Below are positions 7,989-18,332 of a stretch of DNA of 44,001 nucleotides, piece after piece. Location of the stretch: positions 1-44,001 of the forward strand of contig CALDTZ010000033.1 of NCBI GenBank assembly GCA_937924805.1, written 5' to 3'. The stretch is from an uncultured Saprospiraceae bacterium. Lineage in GTDB: Bacteria; Bacteroidota; Bacteroidia; Chitinophagales; Saprospiraceae. The number at the start of each line of letters is the position of its first letter. Positions within the stretch are counted from its first letter, which is position 1. Both the position numbers and the translations under genes were made by a program. Under the pieces are notes generated by a model. The model was not told the DNA's origin. It did no database searches and was given only the letters and a program-made list of their open reading frames with translations.

Positions 7989-10900
7989 ATGAATACTCAC
8001 ACTAATGGAATATTTTGGTTGCTATTAATTTCTAGCATGCTTATTTTAAGTTGTACTGATGATAAAATCAACGGAGATCATGCAAGTCAAAAAAAGGTAA
8101 CAAATGCAGCCTTTAAAATCTTTAGTGAAATTCCTGCGAAACAAAGCGGTCTAAACTTTGAAAATACTATTATTGAGACTGAATATTATAACCATGTACT
8201 GCAAGATGTTATCTTTAACGGAGGTGGGATAGGAGTATTAGATGTCAATAATGATGGGCTACAAGATGTCTTTTTCTGTGGCAACCAAGTCAAAGATAAA
8301 ATTTATCTTAACCAAGGAAATTTAAAATTTAAGGATATTACAGCCACATCTGGAATTGATAATGACACTTGGTCTTCTTCTGTTTCTATTGTTGATATAA
8401 ATAGCGATGGTTATGATGATATTTATATTGGTAAATATCTTTACGCAGATAAAAACAAAAGACATAATTTATTATACATAAATAATAAAGACAATACTTT
8501 TTCTGAGAAAGGCAAAGAGTATGGCATTGCAGATGATGGTTTCACAACTGCGACGAATTTTTTTGACATTGACAATGACGGTGATCTAGATCTTTTTGTA
8601 GGTAATCAACCATACATTTTAGATCATAAAAGAAAAGGACAAATCCCTGATGATATTCCAGCCATTGAAATGTCAGATATTCTATATCGTAACAATGGTA
8701 ACGGCAGTTTTACAGATATAACTAAAAGTGCAGGAATGGTTAGTTTCAATTTCACGCTAAGCGCCACAGCTGTTGATATGAATAACGATGGTTTAATGGA
8801 TTTGTATGTAGCTAGTGATTATGAAGAACCTGATCTGTTTTATAACAACAACGGTGATGGGACATTTTCTAACATTGCAAACACAGCATTAAGACATATG
8901 AGCAATTTTTCAATGGGTGTTGATCTTGCCGATATTAATAATGATGGATATACTGATCTCTTTTCTGCAGATATGGCCCCAGCTGATAATTTTCGGCAAA
9001 AAGCAAATATGAGTGGTATGAATCCAGAAAAATTTTGGAATCTCGTCAAAGGTGGATATCACTATCAATATATGTTTAACACTCTCCAATTAAATAATGG
9101 GAATGGTACATTTAGCGATATTGCTCAAATGGCTGGCGTAGCAAAAACGGATTGGAGTTGGGCTACTCTCTTTGCGGACTTAGATAATGATGGAAATAAG
9201 GATCTATTTATTTCTAATGGACAAGTTAAAGACTTAACAAACAAAGATTATATAAATCGAAGAACATTGTTGTTTGATTCTTTATCAAAGGTCCAAGGTG
9301 GAAAAAAACTAAAAATAGATCCAAATCAGTATTTAAATTTAGCCCCTTCAAAAAAATTACGAAATTATACTTATCGCAACAACGGTGATTTAACTTTTGA
9401 AGATAAATCTGCAACCTGGGGAATTGAGCATGAGGGCTGGTCTTTTGGAACTGTTTATGCTGATTTTGATAATGATGGCGATCTCGAAATTATGACAAGT
9501 AACATTAATGACCCAATTTCGCTTTATAAAAATATGAGTCAAGAGAATGAGTTGCACAACTACCTTTCTTTTACAATTATAGGGGATCAAAAAAACACAA
9601 AATCAATTGGAGCCCGAGTTTATGTGTATCATGAAGATGGATCTTTTCAATTTCAAGAAATAAGTCCATCCCGCGGATTCCAATCTTACAATGATCCCAG
9701 AATACATTTTGGACTCGGTAACAATAAAAAAGTTAAAGAAGTTATTGTAAAATGGCCCAATGGAAAGACCATTCATTCTTTAAATGTAGAAGCTAATCAA
9801 TCACTTACTTTTCGTGAAAAAGATGCAAAAAATAATCAGTGGACCATTCCAAGTCCAAAAACTATTTTTTCTGATTTTACACGTAACTCAGGTTTCAATT
9901 TTAAACATGAAGAAAATGAATTTGATGACTATTTAAATGAAGTACTTCTCCCTTATAAACTTTCGCACCTTGGTCCAACCATTGCAAAAGGAGATGTAAA
10001 TGGTGATGGACTTATTGACTTATATTGTGGTGGCGCTAAAGGTCAACCCAGCGAGATTTTTATTCAGAATAAAACGGGGCAGTACACAAAATTAAAAAAC
10101 AAAGTATTCACAAAGGATAAAAATAGCGAAGACCTTGGAGCTCAATTAATTGATATTGATAATGATAATGATTTAGACTTAATTGTAGCTTCGGGTGGAA
10201 ATGAATTTACAAATGGATCGAATGATTTAAAAGATCGGTTATATATCAATAATGGGAACGGACAATTCCAAATAGAAAATTCATTCCCAAGCCAAAAGAC
10301 TAGCTCCGCAGCCATTGCAGCAGCAGATTATGACAACGATGGTTTTGTTGATGTATTTATAGGAGGACGAAATATGCCTGGAAAATATGGTACTTCGGGA
10401 TCTAGTTATTTTCTTAAAAACAACAATGGTACGTTTGAAACAGCTAACGATAAATTTGAAGATGATCTAAACGATTTAGGTATGATTACGGATGCAGCAT
10501 GGACAGATATTGACAAAGATGGAGATCTAGACTTAATTGTCGGTGGTGAGTTTATGCCTATTACTATTTTTAAAAATGAAAATAATCAACTTAAAAAATC
10601 ACAGCCTATAAAAGATTCTGAAGGTTTATGGAATACTATAGAAATCGTAGATATTGATTCAGATGGTGACATGGACCTAATTGGTGGTAATTTAGGTCGA
10701 AATTATAAGATTCAGGTTACCAAAGAAAAGCCATTTGAATTATTTGTAAAAGATTTTGACGACAATGGTACCAATGATGTTTACCTAGGATACTATGATA
10801 AGGATGGTATTTGTTACCCTGTAAGAGGAAGACAATGTTCTTCAGAACAAATGCCATTCGTGAAAAAAGAATTTAAAGATTATACGACATTTGCTACAGC

Positions 10901-11330
10901 ATCTCTTGATGAAGTTCTTTCAGATAGAAAAGAAGGTGCTATCCATAAACAGGCAAAGGTGATTGAAACAAGTCTGTTTATCAATGATGGAAATGGAAAC
11001 TTCACCACAAAACCATTACCAAATCTGGCGCAAATTTCACCAACATACGGCATAACTTGCGAAGACTTTAATGCAGACGGAAAAACAGATATTTTCCTTG
11101 TTGGTAATTACTACCAAAGAGAGGTTGAAACAACTCGATCTGATGCCGGAAATGGTGTTATTTTATTGGCAAATGGCGACCATACATTCGAACCACTTAT
11201 GCCTTATGAATCAGGTATAATGGCTATTGCAGATGCTCGAGCAGCATTATCTTTCAAAGATGCTAATGATAAAACATCTATAGTCATTGCAAATAATGAC
11301 AATTTCTTTCAAATTTATAAATTGAAATAA
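7989..11330 (+). CDS. CRTAC1-like FG-GAP/VCBS repeat lipoprotein with UnbV/ASPIC domain
   Basis: A 1113-aa lipoprotein. The N-terminus has a hydrophobic stretch ending ILSC, with Cys22 as the lipidation site, followed by TDDK, an acidic start like the lipoprotein export signal that sends Bacteroidota lipoproteins to the cell surface. The body is built from FG-GAP/VCBS repeats, seen as many D(I/V)(N/D)NDG(D/Y)xD calcium-type loops that would form beta-propellers. An UnbV/ASPIC segment lies at about residues 538-610 (SIGARVYVY through the NQSLTF end). More repeats follow to the C-terminus, including a conserved RGRQCSSEQMPF block. A full-length paralogue lies at 21963. Proteins of this class are abundant in marine Bacteroidota, often beside SusC/SusD genes, but none is seen here. 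The substrate or partner is unknown. Confidence 0.88.
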   Translation: MNTHTNGIFWLLLISSMLILSCTDDKINGDHASQKKVTNAAFKIFSEIPAKQSGLNFENTIIETEYYNHVLQDVIFNGGGIGVLDVNNDGLQDVFFCGNQVKDKIYLNQGNLKFKDITATSGIDNDTWSSSVSIVDINSDGYDDIYIGKYLYADKNKRHNLLYINNKDNTFSEKGKEYGIADDGFTTATNFFDIDNDGDLDLFVGNQPYILDHKRKGQIPDDIPAIEMSDILYRNNGNGSFTDITKSAGMVSFNFTLSATAVDMNNDGLMDLYVASDYEEPDLFYNNNGDGTFSNIANTALRHMSNFSMGVDLADINNDGYTDLFSADMAPADNFRQKANMSGMNPEKFWNLVKGGYHYQYMFNTLQLNNGNGTFSDIAQMAGVAKTDWSWATLFADLDNDGNKDLFISNGQVKDLTNKDYINRRTLLFDSLSKVQGGKKLKIDPNQYLNLAPSKKLRNYTYRNNGDLTFEDKSATWGIEHEGWSFGTVYADFDNDGDLEIMTSNINDPISLYKNMSQENELHNYLSFTIIGDQKNTKSIGARVYVYHEDGSFQFQEISPSRGFQSYNDPRIHFGLGNNKKVKEVIVKWPNGKTIHSLNVEANQSLTFREKDAKNNQWTIPSPKTIFSDFTRNSGFNFKHEENEFDDYLNEVLLPYKLSHLGPTIAKGDVNGDGLIDLYCGGAKGQPSEIFIQNKTGQYTKLKNKVFTKDKNSEDLGAQLIDIDNDNDLDLIVASGGNEFTNGSNDLKDRLYINNGNGQFQIENSFPSQKTSSAAIAAADYDNDGFVDVFIGGRNMPGKYGTSGSSYFLKNNNGTFETANDKFEDDLNDLGMITDAAWTDIDKDGDLDLIVGGEFMPITIFKNENNQLKKSQPIKDSEGLWNTIEIVDIDSDGDMDLIGGNLGRNYKIQVTKEKPFELFVKDFDDNGTNDVYLGYYDKDGICYPVRGRQCSSEQMPFVKKEFKDYTTFATASLDEVLSDRKEGAIHKQAKVIETSLFINDGNGNFTTKPLPNLAQISPTYGITCEDFNADGKTDIFLVGNYYQREVETTRSDAGNGVILLANGDHTFEPLMPYESGIMAIADARAALSFKDANDKTSIVIANNDNFFQIYKLK

Positions 11331-11372
11331 CGATAGAGGATCAACATTTGATGTGGAATGGGTATCAATTAC

Positions 11373-14018
11373 TTACCCTTCTTCATCAAAGTCTTCTTCC
11401 TCATCATCAAACTCCTCATCATCAAACTCCTCCTCGTCAAACTCTTCATCATCAAATTCATCAAATTCAGCTTGTTGATTCAATGTGTTTTCTAATTCCT
11501 CGTCTGGTCTGACTTGCTTAAACTTTGTACAATCAATTAAATCCGTGAACCCATCAGGTGGTTGTGCAAAATCCGCTTCTGTATCAAATTGTATTGATGT
11601 ATCCTTTTCTATTCCTAGAATAAATTTTTGAAAAATAGGTCTTGCCATAACAAATCCTTGACCATTTTGTAAGCTTAAAAATCGAATCCAATTATCGTCT
11701 CCACCTACCCATGTTCCAACGACTAAATTTGGAGTAACCCCCATAAACCATCCATCAGAATAATCATTTGTTGTACCTGTTTTTCCTCCAGCTATCGTTT
11801 TATTACCCATATTATAACCGCCTGCAAGATTATTTTTTAACATATCGACCATAACAGCATTATATAACGGATTTAGAGCAATTCTACGTTCAGGTATACC
11901 ACTGTAAATAACTTTACCATTTTTATCAACAATTCTACTCACAAAGATAGGCTCAGTATAACTACCATTATTGGCAAACGTCGTGTACGCACCCGTCATG
12001 TCTTTTACTGAAAGATCTGCAGCCCCCAAGACAATAGAAGGAAGTTTCGGTACAGCCAAACGCCCATTAGCTAAAGTCATATCTCGATCTATACCTGAAT
12101 TATGTAACACTTCTCGTATAACATTAACACTCCCTAACTCTTTAACCAATCGAACTGAAATAGAGTTTTTTGAATATAAAAGGCCTTGATAAAGATTATA
12201 ATAATTACCCGTAAATTCATCATTTGCATTAGCTGGAGACCATTCCTCATCTACGAATAAATCGACATCCCCAGGTGCTATAGTATATTGAATATCTTCA
12301 AATTCTTGACAAGGTGAGATACCTTGTAAGGAAATTGCAGTTGCATAGACAAAAGGTTTAATGGTGGATCCGACTTGCCGTCTTGAGTTTACGTGATCGT
12401 ATTTGAAATATTTGAAACCTACACCCCCTACCCACGCCTTTATATGTCCAGATTTAGGGTCAACAGCCAACATACCACTTTGAAGGTGCTGATTATGGTA
12501 TTTCACAGAATCTTTTGGGGTCATTTCTTTTTCTATTTCCCCTTTTTCGTAATCAAAAACTTTTAGATTAATTTTTGTATTAAACTCCGTTTTATAGGCC
12601 TCCTCAAGTAAACCAAATTGGTTTGCCAATTGGTCAATTTCATTGCTAGTAACAATTGACGTGTAATCATTAACATATTGTTCTTTCAGTATCTCCTTTT
12701 GAAAAAGAGAAGACATTTTAACCTTCCTTTCTTTGACGTCTATTAAGTTTCTAATGACTTTTTCATTAAGAGGTAACCTTGGATTATATTTCTTTTGCAA
12801 GGTAGATTTGAGTGCACCTAAATAAGAATTATGCAGGTTAAGATACCTGTCTGACTCCTTAATTTTACGTTCAAGAGCATCCAATCGGATTTCTTTGACC
12901 TTATCATCTGCTTCGTGTGTCCATGGATTCAATCCTTTCCAAACTTTCCAATACCGTTCTTGATTATCCTTCATATGCTCAGCTACAGCTTTTTCGGCCT
13001 GAGCTTGGTAGGCTAAATCTATCGTCGTATGAATACTTAATCCATCCGTATAAATATTGTAGGGCGTGCCATCAGGTTTGTAATATTCTTTGTTGTCGAG
13101 CTTTTCTTTTAACCATTTTGTCAATTCAGCTCTAAAGTGAGGAGCTGGACCTGTATCGTGTGCTTCCCGCGAAAAAGCAGACATATCCAAAGGTTTTGAT
13201 TTTATGCTATCAAAAGCTACTTGATCTAATTGGTTATTTTTGAGAAGTTGAGATAATACCACATTCCTTCGATCTTTGCTTTTTTCCGGGAATCGTACTG
13301 GATTATATAAACTTGGATTTTTAAGCATACCAACTAAAGTGGCACCTTCTGAGACGGTTAATTCTTTTTGTACTTTTCCAAAATACGTTTGTGATGCTGC
13401 TTGAATGCCGTGTGCTCCATTAATAAACTCAAATTTATTTAGGTACATTACGATGATTTCTTCTTTGGTGTATTGCCTCTCTAATTTTACAGCTGTAAAC
13501 CATTCTTTAACCTTAATTTCAACTAATGCAAAGATTTTACTTATCGAACTCTTATTACGTAAACTAGCTCGTTTAAATAGTAATTTTGCAAGTTGTTGTG
13601 AAATCGTACTTCCACCCCCGGAACTTTCCTTTCTAAATAATACAGTTTTAAAAGCAACCCTCAATAATGCAAAAAAATCGATCCCAGAATGATCTAAATA
13701 TCTAACATCCTCCGTAGCAATAAGGGCTTTATAAATATTTGGAGATAGGTTGCTAAATTCAATTTGCTCCCTATTTTCTATGTAATACTTGCCAAATGAA
13801 GTCCCATTAACATCATAAACGACACTCGCAAGGTCATACGTCGGGTTTTCTAGTTCTTCAAAAGAAGGTAAATCACTGTTACCTATACCCCTTAAAAAAA
13901 TTATTACAGCGATAAAACCAATGACTATTGCAGTCCACAAGCCATAAATAAGGTATTTAAGCCAGGGTCTACTTCTGTAATCAGGTTGAGCGTTATTATC
14001 CATTCTTGAGATTATCAA
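11373..14018 (-). CDS. Penicillin-binding protein 1A (glycosyltransferase/transpeptidase), copy 1
   Basis: An 881-aa class A PBP that polymerises lipid II into glycan strands and cross-links the peptides on the periplasmic face of the inner membrane. One transmembrane segment lies at about residues 22-47. The glycosyltransferase domain follows (about 75-255) with the catalytic Glu in ATEDVRYLDHSG and the motif GGSTISQQLAK. The transpeptidase domain has Ser551 in GSTIKPF, SKN at about 616-618 and KTGTTNDY with Lys746. The C-terminus is a roughly 40-residue Asp/Glu tail that should lie in the periplasm. An in-frame ATG at codon 6 (14003) is an alternative start. It follows a second PBP1A with 79 bases between them, so the pair is probably one transcript and arose by tandem duplication. 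Confidence 0.93.
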   Translation of the reverse strand: MIISRMDNNAQPDYRSRPWLKYLIYGLWTAIVIGFIAVIIFLRGIGNSDLPSFEELENPTYDLASVVYDVNGTSFGKYYIENREQIEFSNLSPNIYKALIATEDVRYLDHSGIDFFALLRVAFKTVLFRKESSGGGSTISQQLAKLLFKRASLRNKSSISKIFALVEIKVKEWFTAVKLERQYTKEEIIVMYLNKFEFINGAHGIQAASQTYFGKVQKELTVSEGATLVGMLKNPSLYNPVRFPEKSKDRRNVVLSQLLKNNQLDQVAFDSIKSKPLDMSAFSREAHDTGPAPHFRAELTKWLKEKLDNKEYYKPDGTPYNIYTDGLSIHTTIDLAYQAQAEKAVAEHMKDNQERYWKVWKGLNPWTHEADDKVKEIRLDALERKIKESDRYLNLHNSYLGALKSTLQKKYNPRLPLNEKVIRNLIDVKERKVKMSSLFQKEILKEQYVNDYTSIVTSNEIDQLANQFGLLEEAYKTEFNTKINLKVFDYEKGEIEKEMTPKDSVKYHNQHLQSGMLAVDPKSGHIKAWVGGVGFKYFKYDHVNSRRQVGSTIKPFVYATAISLQGISPCQEFEDIQYTIAPGDVDLFVDEEWSPANANDEFTGNYYNLYQGLLYSKNSISVRLVKELGSVNVIREVLHNSGIDRDMTLANGRLAVPKLPSIVLGAADLSVKDMTGAYTTFANNGSYTEPIFVSRIVDKNGKVIYSGIPERRIALNPLYNAVMVDMLKNNLAGGYNMGNKTIAGGKTGTTNDYSDGWFMGVTPNLVVGTWVGGDDNWIRFLSLQNGQGFVMARPIFQKFILGIEKDTSIQFDTEADFAQPPDGFTDLIDCTKFKQVRPDEELENTLNQQAEFDEFDDEEFDEEEFDDEEFDDEEEDFDEEG
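11401..11460 (-). repeat. 15-bp tandem repeat coding the acidic PBP tail
   Basis: Four consecutive 15-bp units, the first two identical (TCATCATCAAACTCC on the plus strand), encode the Glu-Glu-Phe-Asp-Asp type tail of the PBP. Because the unit is a multiple of three, gain or loss of copies would change tail length without a frameshift. Confidence 0.75.
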
Positions 14019-14097
14019 GAATAAATATAAAATAGAAAAATGATTTAATTCAATTTAACCAAGGTGTTAATGAAACAAGTTCAATTAATCCTCTGAA

Positions 14098-16575
14098 TTA
14101 CAACTCCTCCTCATCAAATTCATCATCCCGATTTTGATTAACTTTAGGCGTCAGGACCTTTTCAAATTTTTCCTTCGCTTCATATTTTGAACAATCTGTT
14201 TCTACTAGATCACCTAAGGGTTTGTAAAAACTAAGGGTTGGATCAATCCCAATTTTAGGATCAGCTTCCAAACGCTTCATTAAGTTGAAAAAATAGGGTC
14301 TTGCCATTTGCCCACCTTGCCCTTGAGCAATTTCTAAAAATCGAATCCAAGGATCTTCACCACCAACCCACGTACCAACAGCTAATGAAGGGGTAATACC
14401 CATAAACCAGCCATCGACATAATCATTCGTAGTTCCTGTTTTACCTCCAAATTCTGATTGCATTTCATAACTTCTATGCTTGACAGCATATTTCAACATA
14501 TCAACAATCACATAATTATATTCTTCATTCAATACCCTTTTTTGTTCGGGCATAGCCGTATAAATGACTCGATCATTTTTATCTACTATTTTTGTAATAA
14601 AAATTGGTTTTTTATGAATTCCATTGTTAGCCATTGATGCGTAAGCACTCGTCATTTCTAATACATTCAAATCTGCAGATCCTAAACAGATCGAAGGTGC
14701 TCTAGGTATTTTGGACTTTTTAATTCCCATTTGTGATGCCAAATCTCGAACAACTTCAACATTGCCTAATTGCTTCATTAACCAAATTGAAACTGAATTC
14801 TTAGACTTTTTTAGACCTTCTTTTAATGTTAACTTTTGCCCAGAAAACTTCCCATCCGAATTTGATGGGGACCAAGCATCCATCAACCCAAAGTTCGCAT
14901 CTCTTGCTGGAATGGTATATTGAATATCATCCACTTTTTGACAAGGTGACATCGCTTGTTGAGAAATTGCGGTAGCATAGATAAATGGTTTGAAAGTAGA
15001 TCCAACTTGACGATCAGAAAGAACATGATCATATTGAAATCGTTTATTTCCAATACCTCCAACCCAAGTCTTTACATGACCTGTTGCTGGTTCTATTGAT
15101 ACAGATCCTAACTGCAAGTGCATTCGATGATATTTAATACTATCCAATGGACTCATATTGACCATTTTTTCGCCTTTGACATGGTCAAAAACGGTCATGT
15201 TTGTCTTTCTAGAAAACTCCTTATTTGCTTCCTTTTCAAGTGAACTCCATGCCATCTTAAGATCTGGCCATGATTTACTTTTCAGTATTTTTTCATATCG
15301 AGATTTTTGTGCTCTCGAAATATAATCTTGACCCAATAATTCCAATAAATATTTTGAATCCGATTCACCTTTCAACATACGTTGAATATCAGCATCCCAT
15401 AGCCTCGCATCTGGAAATGCTTTTAATATCTCTTGAAAAACTCCATTCATTTTACGGTTTTTCATACGTTTAAAACGATCACTTTCAAAAATAAGTCGTT
15501 TTAATGCCTTTTGTCTTATTGACTTTTGATTTTCATCCGCTTCATAAGTCCATGGATCCAACCCTTTCCAACGATTAAAATATTTGGTTTGCTGATCTAT
15601 CATATGTTCAGTCATTGCTGCTTCAGCATGCTTTTGCATATTTAGGTCTATGGTAGTATAAATTTTAAGTCCATCTTCATAAATATTGTATTTCGTTCCA
15701 TCTGGCTTTAAATATTTATCTTCTTGAAGTAATTTTTTAAGGTATGATGTCAAGGTAGCTCTGAAATAAGGTGCTTGACCTTCATAATGAACAGATCTAT
15801 TGAAATTTGTGATATCAATTTTTTCCTTCGATACTTTTTCATATTCTGATTTTGAAATGTATCCATTACGGACCATTTGTGACAACACAACATTTCTTCT
15901 GTGAAAAGCATTCTCAGGATACTTTTTGGGGTTATAGGCCGAAGGGTTTTTTAGCATTCCAATGAGGACTGCGCATTCAGATAAACTTAGTGCTGATTGT
16001 TTTTTACCAAAATACGTGGTTGCAGCAGCTTGAACTCCGTGCGCGTTGTATAAAAAATCGAATTTATTTAGATACATAGACAGTATCTCCTCTTTTGTGT
16101 ACCCTTTTTCAAATTCGATAGCAATTACCCATTCTTTCAATTTTTGCCAAATTCTTTTTACAATATTGGATGATCGTTGAGTGAAAAACAATTTAGCCAA
16201 TTGTTGTGAAATGGTACTTGCACCACCTTTCGTTCCAAGAAAAGCAACGGCTCGAAACGTACTTCTTAAATCAACACCAGAATGCTCATGATATCGTTCA
16301 TCCTCCGTGGCGATTAAGGCTTCTACAATTTTTGGATTTAATGATTCAAACTGAACAGCCTCACGATTAAATTTGAAATACCTTCCCAACTCCTGCATAT
16401 CATAACTGTAGATGATAGATGCATATTCGTAACTTGGATTTTCAAGCTCTTTTGTATCTGGCATTTTTGTTGATGAAATCAAGAAAAACAATATACCTAT
16501 AGCAATCAAACCGAAAATGGTTAATCCCCACATTACTCGGGTCAATTTTTTGAAAAATCTACTCGTATTTGACAT
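14098..16575 (-). CDS. Penicillin-binding protein 1A (glycosyltransferase/transpeptidase), copy 2
   Basis: An 825-aa class A PBP, paralogue of the downstream copy. The membrane anchor is at about residues 14-32. The glycosyltransferase domain carries ATEDERYHEHSG with its catalytic Glu and GGASTISQQLAK. The transpeptidase domain has Ser526 in GSTFKPF, the SKN motif in KKSKNSVS and Lys712 in GGKTGTTNDY. All catalytic motifs are intact, so it should be active. A Lys/Arg-rich helical segment between the two domains differs strongly from the other copy, and the acidic C-terminal tail is much shorter (DDEFDEEEL). It is the first gene of the pair, starting 231 bases from the divergent GH3-type gene. 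Confidence 0.93.
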   Translation of the reverse strand: MSNTSRFFKKLTRVMWGLTIFGLIAIGILFFLISSTKMPDTKELENPSYEYASIIYSYDMQELGRYFKFNREAVQFESLNPKIVEALIATEDERYHEHSGVDLRSTFRAVAFLGTKGGASTISQQLAKLFFTQRSSNIVKRIWQKLKEWVIAIEFEKGYTKEEILSMYLNKFDFLYNAHGVQAAATTYFGKKQSALSLSECAVLIGMLKNPSAYNPKKYPENAFHRRNVVLSQMVRNGYISKSEYEKVSKEKIDITNFNRSVHYEGQAPYFRATLTSYLKKLLQEDKYLKPDGTKYNIYEDGLKIYTTIDLNMQKHAEAAMTEHMIDQQTKYFNRWKGLDPWTYEADENQKSIRQKALKRLIFESDRFKRMKNRKMNGVFQEILKAFPDARLWDADIQRMLKGESDSKYLLELLGQDYISRAQKSRYEKILKSKSWPDLKMAWSSLEKEANKEFSRKTNMTVFDHVKGEKMVNMSPLDSIKYHRMHLQLGSVSIEPATGHVKTWVGGIGNKRFQYDHVLSDRQVGSTFKPFIYATAISQQAMSPCQKVDDIQYTIPARDANFGLMDAWSPSNSDGKFSGQKLTLKEGLKKSKNSVSIWLMKQLGNVEVVRDLASQMGIKKSKIPRAPSICLGSADLNVLEMTSAYASMANNGIHKKPIFITKIVDKNDRVIYTAMPEQKRVLNEEYNYVIVDMLKYAVKHRSYEMQSEFGGKTGTTNDYVDGWFMGITPSLAVGTWVGGEDPWIRFLEIAQGQGGQMARPYFFNLMKRLEADPKIGIDPTLSFYKPLGDLVETDCSKYEAKEKFEKVLTPKVNQNRDDEFDEEEL

Positions 16576-16612
16576 TTAGTCGGAAATATGTATTAAATAA
16601 AAATCTAATGTA

Positions 16613-16628
16613 TGAAAACAAGTTTTCA
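16613..16628. repeat. Short palindrome between PBP1A and GH3 genes
   Basis: TGAAAAC, two A, GTTTTCA forms a perfect 7-bp inverted repeat 38 bases upstream of the PBP start codon in the divergent intergenic region. It could be an operator for either gene. No T run follows, so a terminator is unlikely. Short AT-rich palindromes also occur by chance. Confidence 0.3.
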
Positions 16629-16806
16629 TTGCCTAGTAAACGTCCTACCCTTTAACCATTATTACATGGATTCTTTGATTTTGAAAAAATTAATCATAAA
16701 TCCACGATAAAAAATGAGTGCCATCCAGAAAAATACCCTAAATTGAAAGAATAGATTTCATACTTATTATTAAAATTAACGAACCAAGTTTTATAGCTAA
16801 AATTCT

Positions 16807-18327
16807 ATGTCAGAGGTTTTCAATATGATTATTAAACAGTATTTAAATCTTCGTTTTCGAAGAATTGAAAAGTTTATTTCATATCCTCAAATTACCCAAG
16901 ACAAAATTTTTCAAGAAATCTTATCGCTTGCAAAAAAATGTCAATTTGGAAGAAAATTTGGACTCGCTGACATCAAAGATTCAGATAGTTTTAAAAAAAG
17001 AGTACCACTGCATCATTATGATGAATATGCAAGCGACATAAAAAAAATGATGCTAGGCGAAAAAGACATTTTGTATCCAGGTAAAATAAAATGGTTTTCA
17101 AAGTCTTCAGGTACTTCTAGTGATAAAAGTAAATTTATTCCTGTATCAAAAAACTACCTCTTAGACTGCCATATGAAAAGTAGTTGGGATGTAGTAACAA
17201 TCTTATATCACCATAATCCTACAATAAAAGTTTTTGCTGGTAAAAACTTAATTATGGGTGGATCTCTAGAAACCTATAAACCAAATCATGACACACGATT
17301 TGGAGACATTTCTGGGATTATGGTCGAAAACATGCCTGCTGTTGGACGTCCATTTTACTCTCCAGATTTTGAGACTGCCTTACTTCCAAATTGGGATGAA
17401 AAAATTGAGCGGATGACTAAAATATGCAGTCAACAGGATATCATCATGTTTGGAGGCGTACCTACTTGGGTTATTGTTCTGTTTGAAAGTATCTTGGAAT
17501 ACACAGGAAAATCAACTATTTCAGAAGTATGGCCAAATGTTAGTGCTTATATCCATGGAGGGGTTAATTTTCTTCCTTACAAAGAACAGTTAAAAAAATA
17601 TATACCAAAAGATGATTTTAATTTTTTAGAAGTTTATAATGCGAGTGAGGGATATTTCGCGATCCAAGACGAACTTGATAGAGATGACATGCTTTTGCTT
17701 TTAGACAATGGAATCTATTATGAGTTTATACCTTTTGACGAAATTGATGATCCATTTCCTTCATCATTTAGTATTAATGAAGTAACATTAAATACAATTT
17801 ATTCGATGGTTATTTCAAACACAAGTGGATTATATCGTTATATCATAGGTGATACTATCACTTTTACTTCAATCCATCCATATAGAATAAAAATTGTAGG
17901 AAGAAATAAACAATGTATAAATGTTTTTGGAGAAGAGCTTATGGTTTCTAATACTGATGAAGCGCTAAGTTTAACCGCTAAAAAATTTAATGTTTCCATT
18001 GTTGATTATACCGTTGCACCTATTTTTCTAACGTCCACCAATAAAGGAGGCCATGAGTGGATTATCGAATTTAAAAATCCTCAGATAGATAAAGAAAAAT
18101 TTGCATTAGCACTCGATAGTGCTCTTCAAAATATTAATTCTGATTATGAAGCAAAAAGGTTTAAAGGTATGGCGCTTGAAAATTTAAAACTAAATATTGC
18201 ACCTAAAGGTACTTTCGAAAAATGGATGCGAAATAAAAATAAGTTTGGTGGTCAACATAAAGTACCTAGGTTATCTAGCAATCGCAAAAACGTAGAAAAT
18301 ATTTTAGCGTTAATAAAAGAAAATTAA
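16807..18327 (+). CDS. GH3-family acyl-amido synthetase-like protein
   Basis: A 506-aa protein of the GH3 family, adenylating enzymes of the ANL superfamily; plant members join acyl acids such as jasmonate or auxin to amino acids. The three nucleotide-binding motifs are visible: SSGTSSDKSKF at about residues 98-110, EVYNASEGYFA at about 272-283 and YRYIIGD at about 343. The length fits bacterial members, so it should activate a carboxylic acid with ATP and transfer it to an amine. The natural substrates in Bacteroidota are not settled. There is no signal peptide, so it acts in the cytoplasm. The start is the first ATG; a second ATG at codon 8 (16828) is also plausible. The next gene begins 5 bases after its stop, and the cluster continues with recO. 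Confidence 0.88.
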   Translation: MSEVFNMIIKQYLNLRFRRIEKFISYPQITQDKIFQEILSLAKKCQFGRKFGLADIKDSDSFKKRVPLHHYDEYASDIKKMMLGEKDILYPGKIKWFSKSSGTSSDKSKFIPVSKNYLLDCHMKSSWDVVTILYHHNPTIKVFAGKNLIMGGSLETYKPNHDTRFGDISGIMVENMPAVGRPFYSPDFETALLPNWDEKIERMTKICSQQDIIMFGGVPTWVIVLFESILEYTGKSTISEVWPNVSAYIHGGVNFLPYKEQLKKYIPKDDFNFLEVYNASEGYFAIQDELDRDDMLLLLDNGIYYEFIPFDEIDDPFPSSFSINEVTLNTIYSMVISNTSGLYRYIIGDTITFTSIHPYRIKIVGRNKQCINVFGEELMVSNTDEALSLTAKKFNVSIVDYTVAPIFLTSTNKGGHEWIIEFKNPQIDKEKFALALDSALQNINSDYEAKRFKGMALENLKLNIAPKGTFEKWMRNKNKFGGQHKVPRLSSNRKNVENILALIKEN

Positions 18328-18332
18328 ACAAT

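Noticed and set aside
11358..11380. Hairpin GGGTA / TACCC between convergent lipoprotein and PBP genes
   Set aside because: The stem is only about five pairs, overlaps the PBP stop codon and has no T run, so it cannot be supported as a terminator.
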